NCBI RefSeq assembly: GCF_004364935.1
Contig: NZ_SOBT01000009.1
Location: 147,994-211,993 of the forward strand
DNA from: Panacagrimonas perspica
Lineage (GTDB): Bacteria; Pseudomonadota; Gammaproteobacteria; Nevskiales; Nevskiaceae
Direction of reading: 5' to 3'
DNA: 64,000 nt
Shown: positions 10,184-18,395 of the stretch, piece by piece
Numbering within the stretch: position 1 is the stretch's first letter
Layout: each line of letters opens with the position of its first letter
Translations under genes and position numbers: made by a program
The notes under the pieces: model-generated
Databases searched by the model: none
Told to the model about the DNA's origin: nothing
What the model saw: the letters and a program-made list of their open reading frames with translations, nothing else

Positions 10184-10408
10184 TCAGCGTCGGGCAGCGG
10201 CGTCAGCGTAGACCATCGGGTAACGACGATCGTTGACCGCTTCGGCCGTGTCCGGCACGTACTGCTTCGAGGCCGCGGGCTCGGCCGCCGGCTCGTCGCG
10301 GGACGCGCGGACTGCAACGCTGGCGAGAACCGCGATGGTCAGGATCGCCAGCGCGGCGAAACGGAACAGGAATTCGACGAGCGTCCTGGAAGGGGGTCGG
10401 GCTTGCAT
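10184..10408 (-). CDS. Small single-span membrane protein, unknown
   Basis: 74 residues beginning MQARPPSRTLVEFLFRF, with one hydrophobic segment (FAALAILTIAVLASVAV, about residues 16-33) and an acidic/basic tail. The ATG at 10408 has AGGA eight bases upstream; another ATG nine bases earlier is also in frame. It ends 10 bases from the fmt stop (convergent). I recognise no family. Confidence 0.5.
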   Translation of the reverse strand: MQARPPSRTLVEFLFRFAALAILTIAVLASVAVRASRDEPAAEPAASKQYVPDTAEAVNDRRYPMVYADAAARR

Positions 10409-10529
10409 GCCAATCATCCTAGGCAGGCTCTCCGGGCTCGGGTCTCACCGCAGGCCCAGCGTTCCTGATGGACCGACGAGAGGCTTCGAACTCGACCCTG
10501 CGGCACGTCGGTACTACGCTCGTCGGCCG

Positions 10530-10730
10530 ATGACGACCGCCGGTCCCCACGTCTTGCCGGAACCCGAACTGCCACCCCGACCCGAGCGGCCGGACTGCTG
10601 TGCCGGCGGCTGCGCCACCTGCGTCCTCGACGGCTACTTCGAGGAAGTGCAGAAGTGGGAACAGCAGGTCGAGGAGATCCTCGCGCGGCATCTCGACGCG
10701 CAGAAGGAAGCAGCAGCGCGCAACCCGTAG
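10530..10730 (+). CDS. Oxidoreductase-like, Cys-rich small protein
   Basis: 66 residues with the compact cysteine motif of the oxidoreductase-like N-terminal family: PPRPERPDCCAGGCATCVLDGYFEEV (split here only by residues 15-40), with Cys at 23, 24, 28 and 31. An amphipathic helix follows. Bacterial members are small and of unknown function, and the eukaryotic homologues are mitochondrial. The stop codon TAG is the TAG of the GTAG head of a REP element. Confidence 0.7.
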   Translation: MTTAGPHVLPEPELPPRPERPDCCAGGCATCVLDGYFEEVQKWEQQVEEILARHLDAQKEAAARNP

Positions 10731-10781
10731 CCCGGACGAAGTCAGGGAGTTCTCATCGCCCCAACCTACGTCCGGGCCACC
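10727..10781. repeat. REP pair (REPIN) between convergent genes
   Basis: The left unit reads GTAGCCCGGACGAAGTCAGG, one base different from the other copies in this window. An inverted, more degenerate unit sits at 10766-10781 (GGCCCGGACGTAG on the minus strand). The left unit supplies the stop codon of the preceding gene, and the right unit encodes the last codons and the TAG of the flavoprotein gene. Confidence 0.75.
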
Positions 10782-11866
10782 ACCGACCCGACCGCCGATT
10801 CCCGCTGCGGCGGCGCACGATGAAACGCCGCGTGCCGCGCGAGAGCACCCGGCAGCGGCCCCCACATCGCGGCGTCGAGCAGCCGGTTGGTCGAGCACGA
10901 TTCGAACGCCCTGCGCATGAATTTCTTGCGGGCGAACGACGGGCGCAGCGCCACCATCTCGGCGATCGGGTCGTGCCGCGGATTTCGCAACGCGCCGCCC
11001 AGCGCGTCGGCCGCCTGCTCACCACTCTCGATCGCGGTGTGGATGCCGCCGGCGGTGAGCGGCGACACCAGCCCCGCCGCGTCGCCGATCAGGACCACAC
11101 CCGGCGCGTGCCAGCGCCGCAGCGGACCGCCGACCGGGATCAAGCCGCCGCGACGGGCCATGCGCGTGGCCAGCCGGAAGTCGAATCGCTTGCGCAGCTT
11201 CCCGATCAGGGCGTCGAGATCCGGCTGGTGCGGCAGACGCCCGGCGATACCGAGCTGCGCGACGCCGCCGACACCCGTGAACAGCCATCCGAAGTAACCC
11301 GGCGCGAGATCCGCATCGACGAAGCAGTGAAGCCGATCCACGTCCGGCGCCAGTCCGCAGCATTCCATCTCGACGCCGAGCAGGAATTCGGTGTTCGCAT
11401 CGAGCCCGAAACTGCTGGCCACGCGTGAGCGCGGACCGTCGGCGCCGATCAGCCAGCGCGCACGACAACCCTGCTCCGGCAGCACGATCCATCCGTCGGC
11501 GCGATGTGCGTGGCGGAACGGCGTGCCCCAGCGCAGTTCGGCGCCAGCATGGCTGGCCCGGTCCGCCATCCAGCGCATCAGGCCGGCCGTATCGGTCGCA
11601 TGAAATCCGTAACCGGGCGCCGTGAGGTCCACGTGGCGCAGATTCGGCGCGTACAGCCGCAGGGTCTCGATACGCCGCAGCAGCGAACGCGGCGGATCGA
11701 GCTTCTCGACGACCTCCTGCACCAGCAGGCCGGTGGTGTGCACCTGCTCGCCCGGCTCCGGTTTGCGATCGATCACCACCACGTCCAGCCCCTGCGCGGC
11801 CGCCCGCCGCGCAAAGCTCAGGCCCGCAAAACTTCCGCCCACGACGATCACATCGACGCTCTTCAT
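10766..11866 (-). CDS. FAD-dependent oxidoreductase, geranylgeranyl reductase family
   Basis: 366-residue flavoprotein. The N-terminal dinucleotide motif is VVGGSFAGLSFARRAA. The second FAD motif is VVLIGDAAGLVSPLTAGGIHTAIESGEQAA near residue 270-300, with a p-hydroxybenzoate-hydroxylase-type fold in between. The GG-reductase group reduces isoprenoid chains or acts as monooxygenase-like dehydrogenases; the substrate cannot be inferred here. The start has AAGGAG eight bases upstream. It is 35 bases downstream of creD on the same strand. No isoprenoid genes are nearby. Confidence 0.75.
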   Translation of the reverse strand: MKSVDVIVVGGSFAGLSFARRAAAQGLDVVVIDRKPEPGEQVHTTGLLVQEVVEKLDPPRSLLRRIETLRLYAPNLRHVDLTAPGYGFHATDTAGLMRWMADRASHAGAELRWGTPFRHAHRADGWIVLPEQGCRARWLIGADGPRSRVASSFGLDANTEFLLGVEMECCGLAPDVDRLHCFVDADLAPGYFGWLFTGVGGVAQLGIAGRLPHQPDLDALIGKLRKRFDFRLATRMARRGGLIPVGGPLRRWHAPGVVLIGDAAGLVSPLTAGGIHTAIESGEQAADALGGALRNPRHDPIAEMVALRPSFARKKFMRRAFESCSTNRLLDAAMWGPLPGALARHAAFHRAPPQRESAVGSVVART

Positions 11867-11901
11867 GTCTGGTCTCCTTCAGGATCGATTCGAATCCGCG
11901 T

Positions 11902-13260
11902 TCATTCGAGCGTCGCGTCGGCGACGTCCCAGTTGCCGCTCGAAGACCAGTTCACCTTTCGCGTGGCCCACATCACGGCCGTGAGGACCGCGAACAGCGC
12001 GAGTGCCCCGAGCAGGAAGGCCATGTCCTCGGCCTGCAGCACGACGTAGAGGTAGCCGAACCAGGCACTGAGCAAGGCTCCAAGTGCGAAGGCGCGGCGC
12101 GTACTGCGGGTGGCCACGCGTGCGTACCAGGACGCCTGCAGCACGACCGCTCCCGCGGCGAGCACGAACGCCACCGCAAAGCCCAGGTGTTCGGCCAGCG
12201 ACAGCTGCAGCAGTCCGAACAGGCACAGCGATCCGCCCAGCAGCAGGTACTGCACCGGATGCAGCGGCCGCCCGCCCAGCAGTTCCATGACCCAAATCGC
12301 GGCGAAGCTCAGCAGCAACACCAGCACGCCGTACTTGGCGATGCGCTCGGCCATGCGATACGGATCGACCGGCACGCACAGTTCCACGCCGAACGCGGCT
12401 GCGTCGATCTGCTCGCGCGTCACCTCGGTGTCGAGCCACACCGGCGGATAGCCGCGGCCCAGGTGCGACACCGACCACGCCGCCTTGAAACCCTCGCCGG
12501 AGATCTCGCTCTCCCGCGGCAGACCGTTGCCGCCGAAGCTCGGATGCGGCCAGTTGCTGGCGATCGACAAGGTCGTCTCGCGCGCCACCGGCGCGAGGTG
12601 GAACGCGCTCGAACCGTTGAGGTTCAGGTCCACTTCGAACGCGACACCCTGCGCGAGTTTTTCCGCAGCGACGCCCTGGCGCATCAGCACGTGCACGCCC
12701 TGCGTACCCAGCGACTGCGCGGACGGCTCGAGCACCAGCACCTGGCCGTCCACCTGCACGCGGCTGTCGGCCGACAGCGCGCCGGGCTCGGCGATGCCGA
12801 TCATGACTTCCGCACGACCGAAATCGATGTCGCCGAACACCACGCCAAGGTCAGAGGGCTCGGGCAGCTTGAACTGTCCGCGCAACTTGAGGTTCGCGCG
12901 ATAGACCGGCACTTCGAAGATGCCGCGCTTGCGCACCTCGGTGTCCAGCCGGGCCACCACATCGAGCTTCTGCGGAGGCAGCACCAGCCAGCCGGTGCGG
13001 TTGCGCTCCTCGTCCTTTTCACGCCAGCGGATCGTGTACGGCAGGCGCAGGATCGGCCCCGCCAGCGACTGCGCCCTGCCCCAGGAACGCGCGACGTCGG
13101 CGGCCGCTTCGTCGCGCCGCTGGCCGCGCTCGCTGACTTTCGATTCGATCATGCCGAGCGGGATCAGCAACAGCAGGATCAGCAGGCCGATCCCGGCGAG
13201 GCGCGGGCCCGGCTTGTTCATCAGCTGGCCCATGCGCGAGGGAATATCCGTGGTGGTCAT
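11902..13260 (-). CDS. creD: Cell envelope integrity protein CreD
   Basis: 452-residue inner-membrane protein with one N-terminal membrane helix (about 22-38), a large periplasmic part with the family's LPYTIRW and LVLPPQKLDV blocks, and five or six C-terminal helices (about 300-430). CreD is the main target of the CreBC two-component system and affects envelope integrity and, in some gammaproteobacteria, beta-lactam response. Here it is divergent from creBC instead of being last in a creABCD operon. A 29-codon ORF and a candidate CreB operator lie upstream. Confidence 0.93.
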   Translation of the reverse strand: MTTTDIPSRMGQLMNKPGPRLAGIGLLILLLLIPLGMIESKVSERGQRRDEAAADVARSWGRAQSLAGPILRLPYTIRWREKDEERNRTGWLVLPPQKLDVVARLDTEVRKRGIFEVPVYRANLKLRGQFKLPEPSDLGVVFGDIDFGRAEVMIGIAEPGALSADSRVQVDGQVLVLEPSAQSLGTQGVHVLMRQGVAAEKLAQGVAFEVDLNLNGSSAFHLAPVARETTLSIASNWPHPSFGGNGLPRESEISGEGFKAAWSVSHLGRGYPPVWLDTEVTREQIDAAAFGVELCVPVDPYRMAERIAKYGVLVLLLSFAAIWVMELLGGRPLHPVQYLLLGGSLCLFGLLQLSLAEHLGFAVAFVLAAGAVVLQASWYARVATRSTRRAFALGALLSAWFGYLYVVLQAEDMAFLLGALALFAVLTAVMWATRKVNWSSSGNWDVADATLE

Positions 13261-13270
13261 GGCGGGATCC

Positions 13271-13360
13271 TCAGAACCACGTCAGGGCGGTGCCGCCCTC
13301 GTCGAGGGCGGTCAGCAACAAGGCAAAGACGGCAGTGATGCAGAGGTCGGTGAAGTTCAT
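13271..13360 (-). CDS. Possible 29-residue membrane peptide upstream of creD
   Basis: MNFTDLCITAVFALLLTALD followed by EGGTALTWF: a single hydrophobic span with an acidic flank. It has GGAA six bases before its ATG and ends 10 bases before the creD start, so it would be the first gene of the creD transcript. There is no family to compare with and 29 codons is short, so chance is not excluded. Confidence 0.4.
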   Translation of the reverse strand: MNFTDLCITAVFALLLTALDEGGTALTWF

Positions 13361-13426
13361 GGCGCGTTCCGCTGGATGGGTGCGGCCAGTGTCGGGTGGC
13401 GCCCTGCGCGAACCCGCGACGACGCC

Positions 13427-13463
13427 GTGCAAGCGCCGCGAAACTTCGTGCAAACGCAGTGCA
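13427..13463 (-). promoter_or_regulatory. Candidate CreB operator (cre tag-like repeats)
   Basis: Read toward creD, the strand contains TGCACTGCGTTTGCAC, that is TGCAC-N6-TGCAC, with a third TGCAC 21 bases further on. The known CreB target is TTCAC-N6-TTCAC, so geometry and 11-bp phasing agree and each half differs by one base. All three copies face the same side of the helix. The site lies between creD/small ORF (minus) and creB (plus). Confidence 0.55.
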
Positions 13464-13505
13464 GGCCGGTTTTGCAGCGGCGGCCGTTGCTAAGCTCGCC
13501 GCATC

Positions 13506-14204
13506 ATGCAAACCATCCTGGTGGTCGACGACGATGCCGGCATCCGCGAAGTCGTCTGCTTCGCGCTGCGCAAGGCCGGCTACAACACGGTGGCGGCCGA
13601 AGACGGCGCGCAGGCGCTGGAGAAGTTCGCCGCCGAGCGTCCCGCGCTGATCGTGCTGGACATCCTGATGCCGGAACTCGAAGGCACCGAGGTCTGCCGC
13701 CGCATCCGCGCCAGCGAAACCGGCCGCAGCACGCCCATCGTCTTCCTCAGTTCCAAGGACGATGAGGTGGATCGTATCGTCGGCCTCGAACTGGGCGGCG
13801 ACGACTACCTCTCCAAGCCGTTCTCGCCGCGCGAACTCGTGGCGCGCGTGCGCGCGATCCTGCGCCGCAGTGGCCCCCCCGCTGGCGAACCCGCCACGGC
13901 ACCCGCGCGCCTGCGCCACGGTCGCCTGGCGCTCGACGGTGATCAGTACAAGGCGTTCTGGGACGACCAGGAACTGGTCCTGACGCTGACCGAGTTCGGC
14001 ATCCTCAAGACCTTGCTCGCGCGACCCGGCAAGGTGTGCCGGCGCGAGCACTTGATGGACCACGCCTACGAGCTGCACAAGGTCGTGTCGGATCGCACGA
14101 TCGACAGCCACGTGCGGCGCGTGCGCGCCAAGTTCGCCGCGCTGGGCGTGGATCCGATCGAGACGATGCACGGCATCGGCTACAAGCTCGGGCCCTGCAC
14201 CTGA
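13506..14204 (+). CDS. creB: Response regulator CreB
   Basis: 232-residue OmpR-family regulator. The receiver domain has acidic residues near 8-10, phospho-acceptor D52 (VLDILMP) and the switch lysine in YLSKPF. The C-terminal winged helix ends RTIDSHVRRVRAKF...MHGIGYKL. Partnership with the CreC-like kinase starting 10 bases downstream and a divergent creD make CreB the best assignment. The gene begins about 43 bases after the candidate cre-tag repeats, so autoregulation is plausible. Confidence 0.9.
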   Translation: MQTILVVDDDAGIREVVCFALRKAGYNTVAAEDGAQALEKFAAERPALIVLDILMPELEGTEVCRRIRASETGRSTPIVFLSSKDDEVDRIVGLELGGDDYLSKPFSPRELVARVRAILRRSGPPAGEPATAPARLRHGRLALDGDQYKAFWDDQELVLTLTEFGILKTLLARPGKVCRREHLMDHAYELHKVVSDRTIDSHVRRVRAKFAALGVDPIETMHGIGYKLGPCT

Positions 14205-14214
14205 GACACGCGCA

Positions 14215-15897
14215 GTGAAACCAGGCCCTTCGCCGGACATCGGCGCCGGCTCGCGCCGGTCGTGGCGTCCGCGCCTGAGCACGGTGCTGATCCTGATCAA
14301 CCTGGTGATCCTGGCGCTGCCGCTGGGCGGCATCGCGGTGCTGCGCGTGTACGAAAGCGCGCTGATCCGCCAGACCGAATCCGAACTGATCGCGCAGGGC
14401 GTCTTCGTCAGCGCCGCTTACCGCACGCTGTTCGATCGCACGATCCGCCCCGCGCGCGGCAAGGCGCCTGCGAATCCGCTCGCGCTGACCTCGCTGGACG
14501 ACTACGGCGTGACGCCGACCCACATCGAGCCCAGAGCCAATCCCTCCACGGGTCCCTGGCGGCCGCAGCTGGTGCGCCTGGATCTCGCGCAGGACCCGGT
14601 GCTGCCGGTCCCGCCGGGATCGGAGCCCACCGACCAGCCGGCCGATCCGATTGCCGCCGCCGTCGGGCGCGAACTCGAGCCGGTGCTGCGCGATGCGCAG
14701 GTCACGACGCTGGCCGGCATGCGCGTCGTCGACTATCGCGGCGTCATCGTGGCGACCACGGGCGGCGACGTCGGCCAGTCGCTGCTCAATCACGAGGAGG
14801 CGCAGCGCGCGCTGGCCGGCGAATACGTCAGCCTGATGCGACGGCGCAGCAGCCAGGCGCCGCCGCCCCCGCTGGATTCGATCTCGCGCGGCGCGCGCAT
14901 CCGCGTCGCCGTGGCCGTGCCGATCCTGCATCACGGCCGCGTGCTCGGCGCGGTGACCTTGCTGCGCACGCCGGCCAACATCCAGCAGGCCATCCGCGGC
15001 AAGCGCCGCCAGCTCATCTGGGGCGGCGCCGGCCTGCTGGCGATCGTGATGTCGCTGTCGCTGTTCACCGCGGTGACGATCGGCCGGCCGGTGCGCGCGC
15101 TGATCGAACAGGCGCGGCGCGCGGCGCGCGGCGAGCCCAATGCCGTCACCCCGCTGCGCCATGCCGGCACGCGCGAGATCGCGGAGCTGTCCGAGACGGT
15201 CGCCGCGATGGCGCGCACCTTGGAAGAGCGCGCGCGCTACATCCGCGATTTCGCGGCTCACGTCTCGCATGAGTTCAAGACGCCGCTGACCGCGATCCGC
15301 GGCACCGTCGAACTGATGCGAGATCACGGCGAGGACATGGAGACGGGCGAGCGCGAGCGTTTCCTGTCCCTGCTCGAATCCGATGCCGAGCGGCTCGAAC
15401 GCCTAGTCAAGCGCCTGCTCGAGCTGGCGCGCGCCGACATGGCCGGCGGCGACACGGCCGGCACGCGCACCGAACTGCGGCCGGTGCTCGAGGCGCTGGC
15501 GAACCGCTATCGCGAGCGCGGGCTGGATGTGGCGGTCGAAGCGCCGGCGACGCCGCTGTTCGTACGGCTCCACGCGGACACCGTCGACTCGATCCTGGCG
15601 AGCCTGCTCGACAACGTGCGCCAGCACGCAGGCGCCGCGGCGCACGCCGTGCTGCGCGCGCAGATGCGCGGCGACGAGGTCGACCTGCAGGTCGCCGACG
15701 ACGGCGCCGGCATCTCCGCCAACCACGCGGCGCGCATCTTCGAACCCTTCTTCACGACCGCGCGCGGCGCCGGCAATACCGGGCTGGGACTGTCGATCGT
15801 GCGCTCGCTGCTGCAGGCCCATGACGGGCGCATCGCGTTGATGCCGGTGCCTCGCGGGACTTGTTTCGAGATCACGCTGCCCGCCGCTGCGCGATAA
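14215..15897 (+). CDS. creC: Sensor histidine kinase CreC
   Basis: 560-residue membrane kinase: helix 1 near residues 21-42, a periplasmic sensor of about 210 residues, helix 2 near 270-290, HAMP, HisKA with HVSHEFKTPLTAIRG (phosphorylated H352) and an HATPase domain with the N, G1 (DDGAGI) and G2 (GLGLSIV) boxes. The start is GTG, 10 bases after the creB stop. CreC responds to carbon/redox state in E. coli; the signal here is unknown. rsmB begins six bases after its stop, so the two may be co-transcribed. Confidence 0.9.
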   Translation: MKPGPSPDIGAGSRRSWRPRLSTVLILINLVILALPLGGIAVLRVYESALIRQTESELIAQGVFVSAAYRTLFDRTIRPARGKAPANPLALTSLDDYGVTPTHIEPRANPSTGPWRPQLVRLDLAQDPVLPVPPGSEPTDQPADPIAAAVGRELEPVLRDAQVTTLAGMRVVDYRGVIVATTGGDVGQSLLNHEEAQRALAGEYVSLMRRRSSQAPPPPLDSISRGARIRVAVAVPILHHGRVLGAVTLLRTPANIQQAIRGKRRQLIWGGAGLLAIVMSLSLFTAVTIGRPVRALIEQARRAARGEPNAVTPLRHAGTREIAELSETVAAMARTLEERARYIRDFAAHVSHEFKTPLTAIRGTVELMRDHGEDMETGERERFLSLLESDAERLERLVKRLLELARADMAGGDTAGTRTELRPVLEALANRYRERGLDVAVEAPATPLFVRLHADTVDSILASLLDNVRQHAGAAAHAVLRAQMRGDEVDLQVADDGAGISANHAARIFEPFFTTARGAGNTGLGLSIVRSLLQAHDGRIALMPVPRGTCFEITLPAAAR

Positions 15898-15903
15898 TCG
15901 GGA

Positions 15904-17205
15904 ATGAATCCTTCTCCGCGCTCCGCGGCCGCTGTCGCGGTCGCCGCCGTCCTGTCCGGCCGCAGCCTCGACGATGTCCTTCCCCAGCACGACGTGGCGC
16001 TGTCGCCCGGCGATCGCAGCCTGCTGCGTGCACTGACCTACGGCGTGCTGCGCGAGCACGGCTTCCTGGCCGCGATCATGGCCAAGATGCTCAAGAGCCC
16101 GCTCACCGACGAACCGCTGATCGCGGCGCTGATCGAAGTCGGGCTCTACCAGCTGCGTTCGATGCGCGTGTCGCCGCACGCGGCGGTCAGCGAAACGGTC
16201 GATGCCTGCGAGATTCTCGGCGTACCCGGGCGCCGTGCGCTGGTGAATGCGCTGCTGCGCCGCTTCCAGCGCGAGCAGCGGGCGCTGGAGCTGGCGGCGG
16301 CAGACGACGCCGCGCGGCGCTGGTCGCATCCCACGTGGATGATCGACTCGATCCGCTGCGACTGGCCCGAAACCTGGGAGCGCGTGCTCACCGGCGGCAA
16401 CGAGCAGGGGCCGCTGACCCTGCGCGTGAACGGACGCCGCATTTCCCGCGACGACTACACGGCCAAGCTGCGCGCCGTTGGACTGAACGCGCGCGCGCTG
16501 GAATTCGCACCCGACGCGCTGGTCCTGGAGAGCGCGGTGCCGGTGGAACGGCTGCCCGGTTTCGCCGAGGGCGAGGTGTCCGTGCAGGACGCTTCGGCGC
16601 AGTTGGCCGCTGACCTGCTGCAGCTCGAAGACGGCCAGAGCATGCTCGACGCCTGCTGTGCACCCGGCGGCAAGACGGCGCATGCGCTGGAGCGCGCGAA
16701 CCTGAAGATGCTGGCACTGGATCGCGACGTCGAACGCCTGGGCCGCGTGCAGGAAAACCTGTCGCGCCTGCAGCTGTCGGCGCAGATGCTGGCGTGGGAC
16801 GCGGGCTTGCTGCGCGACCGCTGGGACGGCGGAACCTTCGACCGCATCCTGCTCGACGCGCCGTGCTCGGGTACCGGTGTGATCCGCCGCCATCCGGACA
16901 TCAAGTGGCTGCGCCGTCACGACGACATTCCGCGCATGGCGGCCGAACAGCTGCGCCTGCTGAGCGGGCTATGGCCGCTGCTCGCGCCCGGCGGGCGGCT
17001 GGTCTACGCGACCTGCTCGGTGCTCGCCGCCGAGGGCGAGGACGTGATCCGCAAATTCTTCCTGCTGCAGGCCGACGCCAAGCACGAGGCGATCGACGCG
17101 CCCTGGGGCGAGGCGCGCAAGTTCGGTCGCCGCATCGCGCCGGGCGCGGATTTCGACGGTTTCTATTACGCCTGCCTGCGCAAGACCGGGCGAGCGGCCG
17201 CGTAG
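15904..17205 (+). CDS. rsmB: 16S rRNA m5C967 methyltransferase
   Basis: 433 residues: an N-terminal NusB-like RNA-binding domain (about 1-140) and a SAM methyltransferase domain. Visible motifs are LDACCAPGGKTAH (SAM loop), the LDAPCSGTGVIRRHPD block and the YATCSV catalytic cysteine. The normal neighbours fmt (upstream) and trkA (downstream) are present but separated by creBC and by a toxin-antitoxin pair respectively. Confidence 0.95.
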   Translation: MNPSPRSAAAVAVAAVLSGRSLDDVLPQHDVALSPGDRSLLRALTYGVLREHGFLAAIMAKMLKSPLTDEPLIAALIEVGLYQLRSMRVSPHAAVSETVDACEILGVPGRRALVNALLRRFQREQRALELAAADDAARRWSHPTWMIDSIRCDWPETWERVLTGGNEQGPLTLRVNGRRISRDDYTAKLRAVGLNARALEFAPDALVLESAVPVERLPGFAEGEVSVQDASAQLAADLLQLEDGQSMLDACCAPGGKTAHALERANLKMLALDRDVERLGRVQENLSRLQLSAQMLAWDAGLLRDRWDGGTFDRILLDAPCSGTGVIRRHPDIKWLRRHDDIPRMAAEQLRLLSGLWPLLAPGGRLVYATCSVLAAEGEDVIRKFFLLQADAKHEAIDAPWGEARKFGRRIAPGADFDGFYYACLRKTGRAAA

Positions 17206-17242
17206 GGAAAGCATCGAGAAGGCGCGCCGAAACTGGAAAATG

Positions 17243-17263
17243 AACGTAGCAATCTGCTACGTT
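17243..17263. promoter_or_regulatory. Perfect palindrome upstream of the toxin-antitoxin pair
   Basis: The arms AACGTAGCA and TGCTACGTT are perfectly complementary with a 3-base centre (ATC). It ends 29 bases before the antitoxin ATG. Antitoxins of this type usually repress their own operon by binding such a site, so it is a candidate operator; no T-tract makes it a terminator. Confidence 0.6.
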
Positions 17264-17292
17264 TGATCCAGATGTCCTCGCAAGGAACGCCC

Positions 17293-17724
17293 ATGGGTAC
17301 CGCCCTCGCCCCCGTCCGCCTGGAAGCTGAAATCACCGATGCCGCGCGCGGCGAAGCCACGCGCATGAGCCGCAGCGTGGCCCAGCAGGTCAGCCACTGG
17401 GCGCGCATCGGCCGAGAGCTCGAGCGCTCGCCCGAAGTGTCGGCCGACCAGATCCGCCGGGTCCTCGACGGTGGCGGCGATTACGACACGCTCTCCACCA
17501 AGGAGCAGGCGGTCGTGCGCGCGGTCTGGAGCGGACGCATCGATTCCCTGCGCACCGGTCTGCGGCTGGACAAGACCTTTCGCGAAACCGGTCACCGTTA
17601 TGCCGAACTCGACCAGAACGGCGACGTAATCGTACGCGAGCCGGCGGCGCGCAAGGCTGCCGCGGAACCCAAGGCCGCCCCCACGAAGGTCACCGCGATC
17701 CGCAAGACGGCGCGCAAGCGCTAG
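17293..17724 (+). CDS. ParD-like antitoxin
   Basis: 143 residues resembling the ParD_like family: MGTALAPVRLEAEITDAA, then SRSVAQQVSHWARIGRELERSP, a ribbon-helix-helix-like N-terminal region that should bind DNA, then a basic Ala/Lys tail that may wrap the toxin. The ATG at 17293 has AAGGA six bases upstream; longer in-frame starts at 17263 (TTG) and 17272 lack a ribosome site. It precedes the zeta-like gene by 10 bases. Confidence 0.75.
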   Translation: MGTALAPVRLEAEITDAARGEATRMSRSVAQQVSHWARIGRELERSPEVSADQIRRVLDGGGDYDTLSTKEQAVVRAVWSGRIDSLRTGLRLDKTFRETGHRYAELDQNGDVIVREPAARKAAAEPKAAPTKVTAIRKTARKR

Positions 17725-17734
17725 GTCCTGGGCG

Positions 17735-18322
17735 ATGCCCGCCCTGCACCTGCTGGTCGGGTCCAATGGGGCCGGCAAGACGACGTTCTTCGAGCAGGTG
17801 CTGGGGCCGGCCACGCATCTGCCGTTCATCAACGCCGATCTCATCGCGCGCCGGCAATGGCCCGGCGACGAGGAAGCCCACGGTCACGATGCCGCGGCGC
17901 TGGCCGAAAAGGCGCGCAACGCCGCCATCGTCAAGAAGCGGTCGTTCATCGCCGAAACCGTGTTCTCGCACCCCTCCAAGATCGACCTGATCCGCCGGGC
18001 GCGCGATGCCGGCTACCTGGTGTTCCTGCACGTGATGCTGGTTCCGGAAGAGCTGACCGTGTTCCGTACGCGGCTGCGCGCCGAACAGGGTGGTCACTCG
18101 GTACCCGAGCAGAAGGTGCGCGAGCGCTATCGCCGCCTGTGGACCAATGTCGAGGAAGCGATCCAGCTCTGCGACGAGGCGACCGTCTACGACAACAGCG
18201 CCGCACGCCAGCCATACCGCATCGCCGCGCGCTACCAGAACGGCCAGTTGCTGGGGGAGCCTGCGTTCCCGGCCTGGTCACCGTTGACCGTCGTGCGGCG
18301 CAAGCCGCGGGCGCGACCCTGA
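17735..18322 (+). CDS. Zeta-toxin-like P-loop kinase
   Basis: 195-residue protein of the COG4185 / zeta-toxin-like group. The Walker A is GSNGAGKTT (9-17), followed by PFINADLIARRQWP, the conserved Asp of the substrate site, and SFIAETVFSHPSK. Zeta toxins phosphorylate UDP-N-acetyl sugars and block cell-wall synthesis; whether this divergent type does so is unknown. The pairing with a ParD-like gene 10 bases upstream makes a toxin-antitoxin module likely. It sits between rsmB and trkA, which normally adjoin. Confidence 0.75.
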   Translation: MPALHLLVGSNGAGKTTFFEQVLGPATHLPFINADLIARRQWPGDEEAHGHDAAALAEKARNAAIVKKRSFIAETVFSHPSKIDLIRRARDAGYLVFLHVMLVPEELTVFRTRLRAEQGGHSVPEQKVRERYRRLWTNVEEAIQLCDEATVYDNSAARQPYRIAARYQNGQLLGEPAFPAWSPLTVVRRKPRARP

Positions 18323-18395
18323 AACGCGCGTTCTTGCACCGCAACATGCCCGGGCGTAAGGTGCCGCTCGCCGCGGGGCACGCAGACACCACGAC

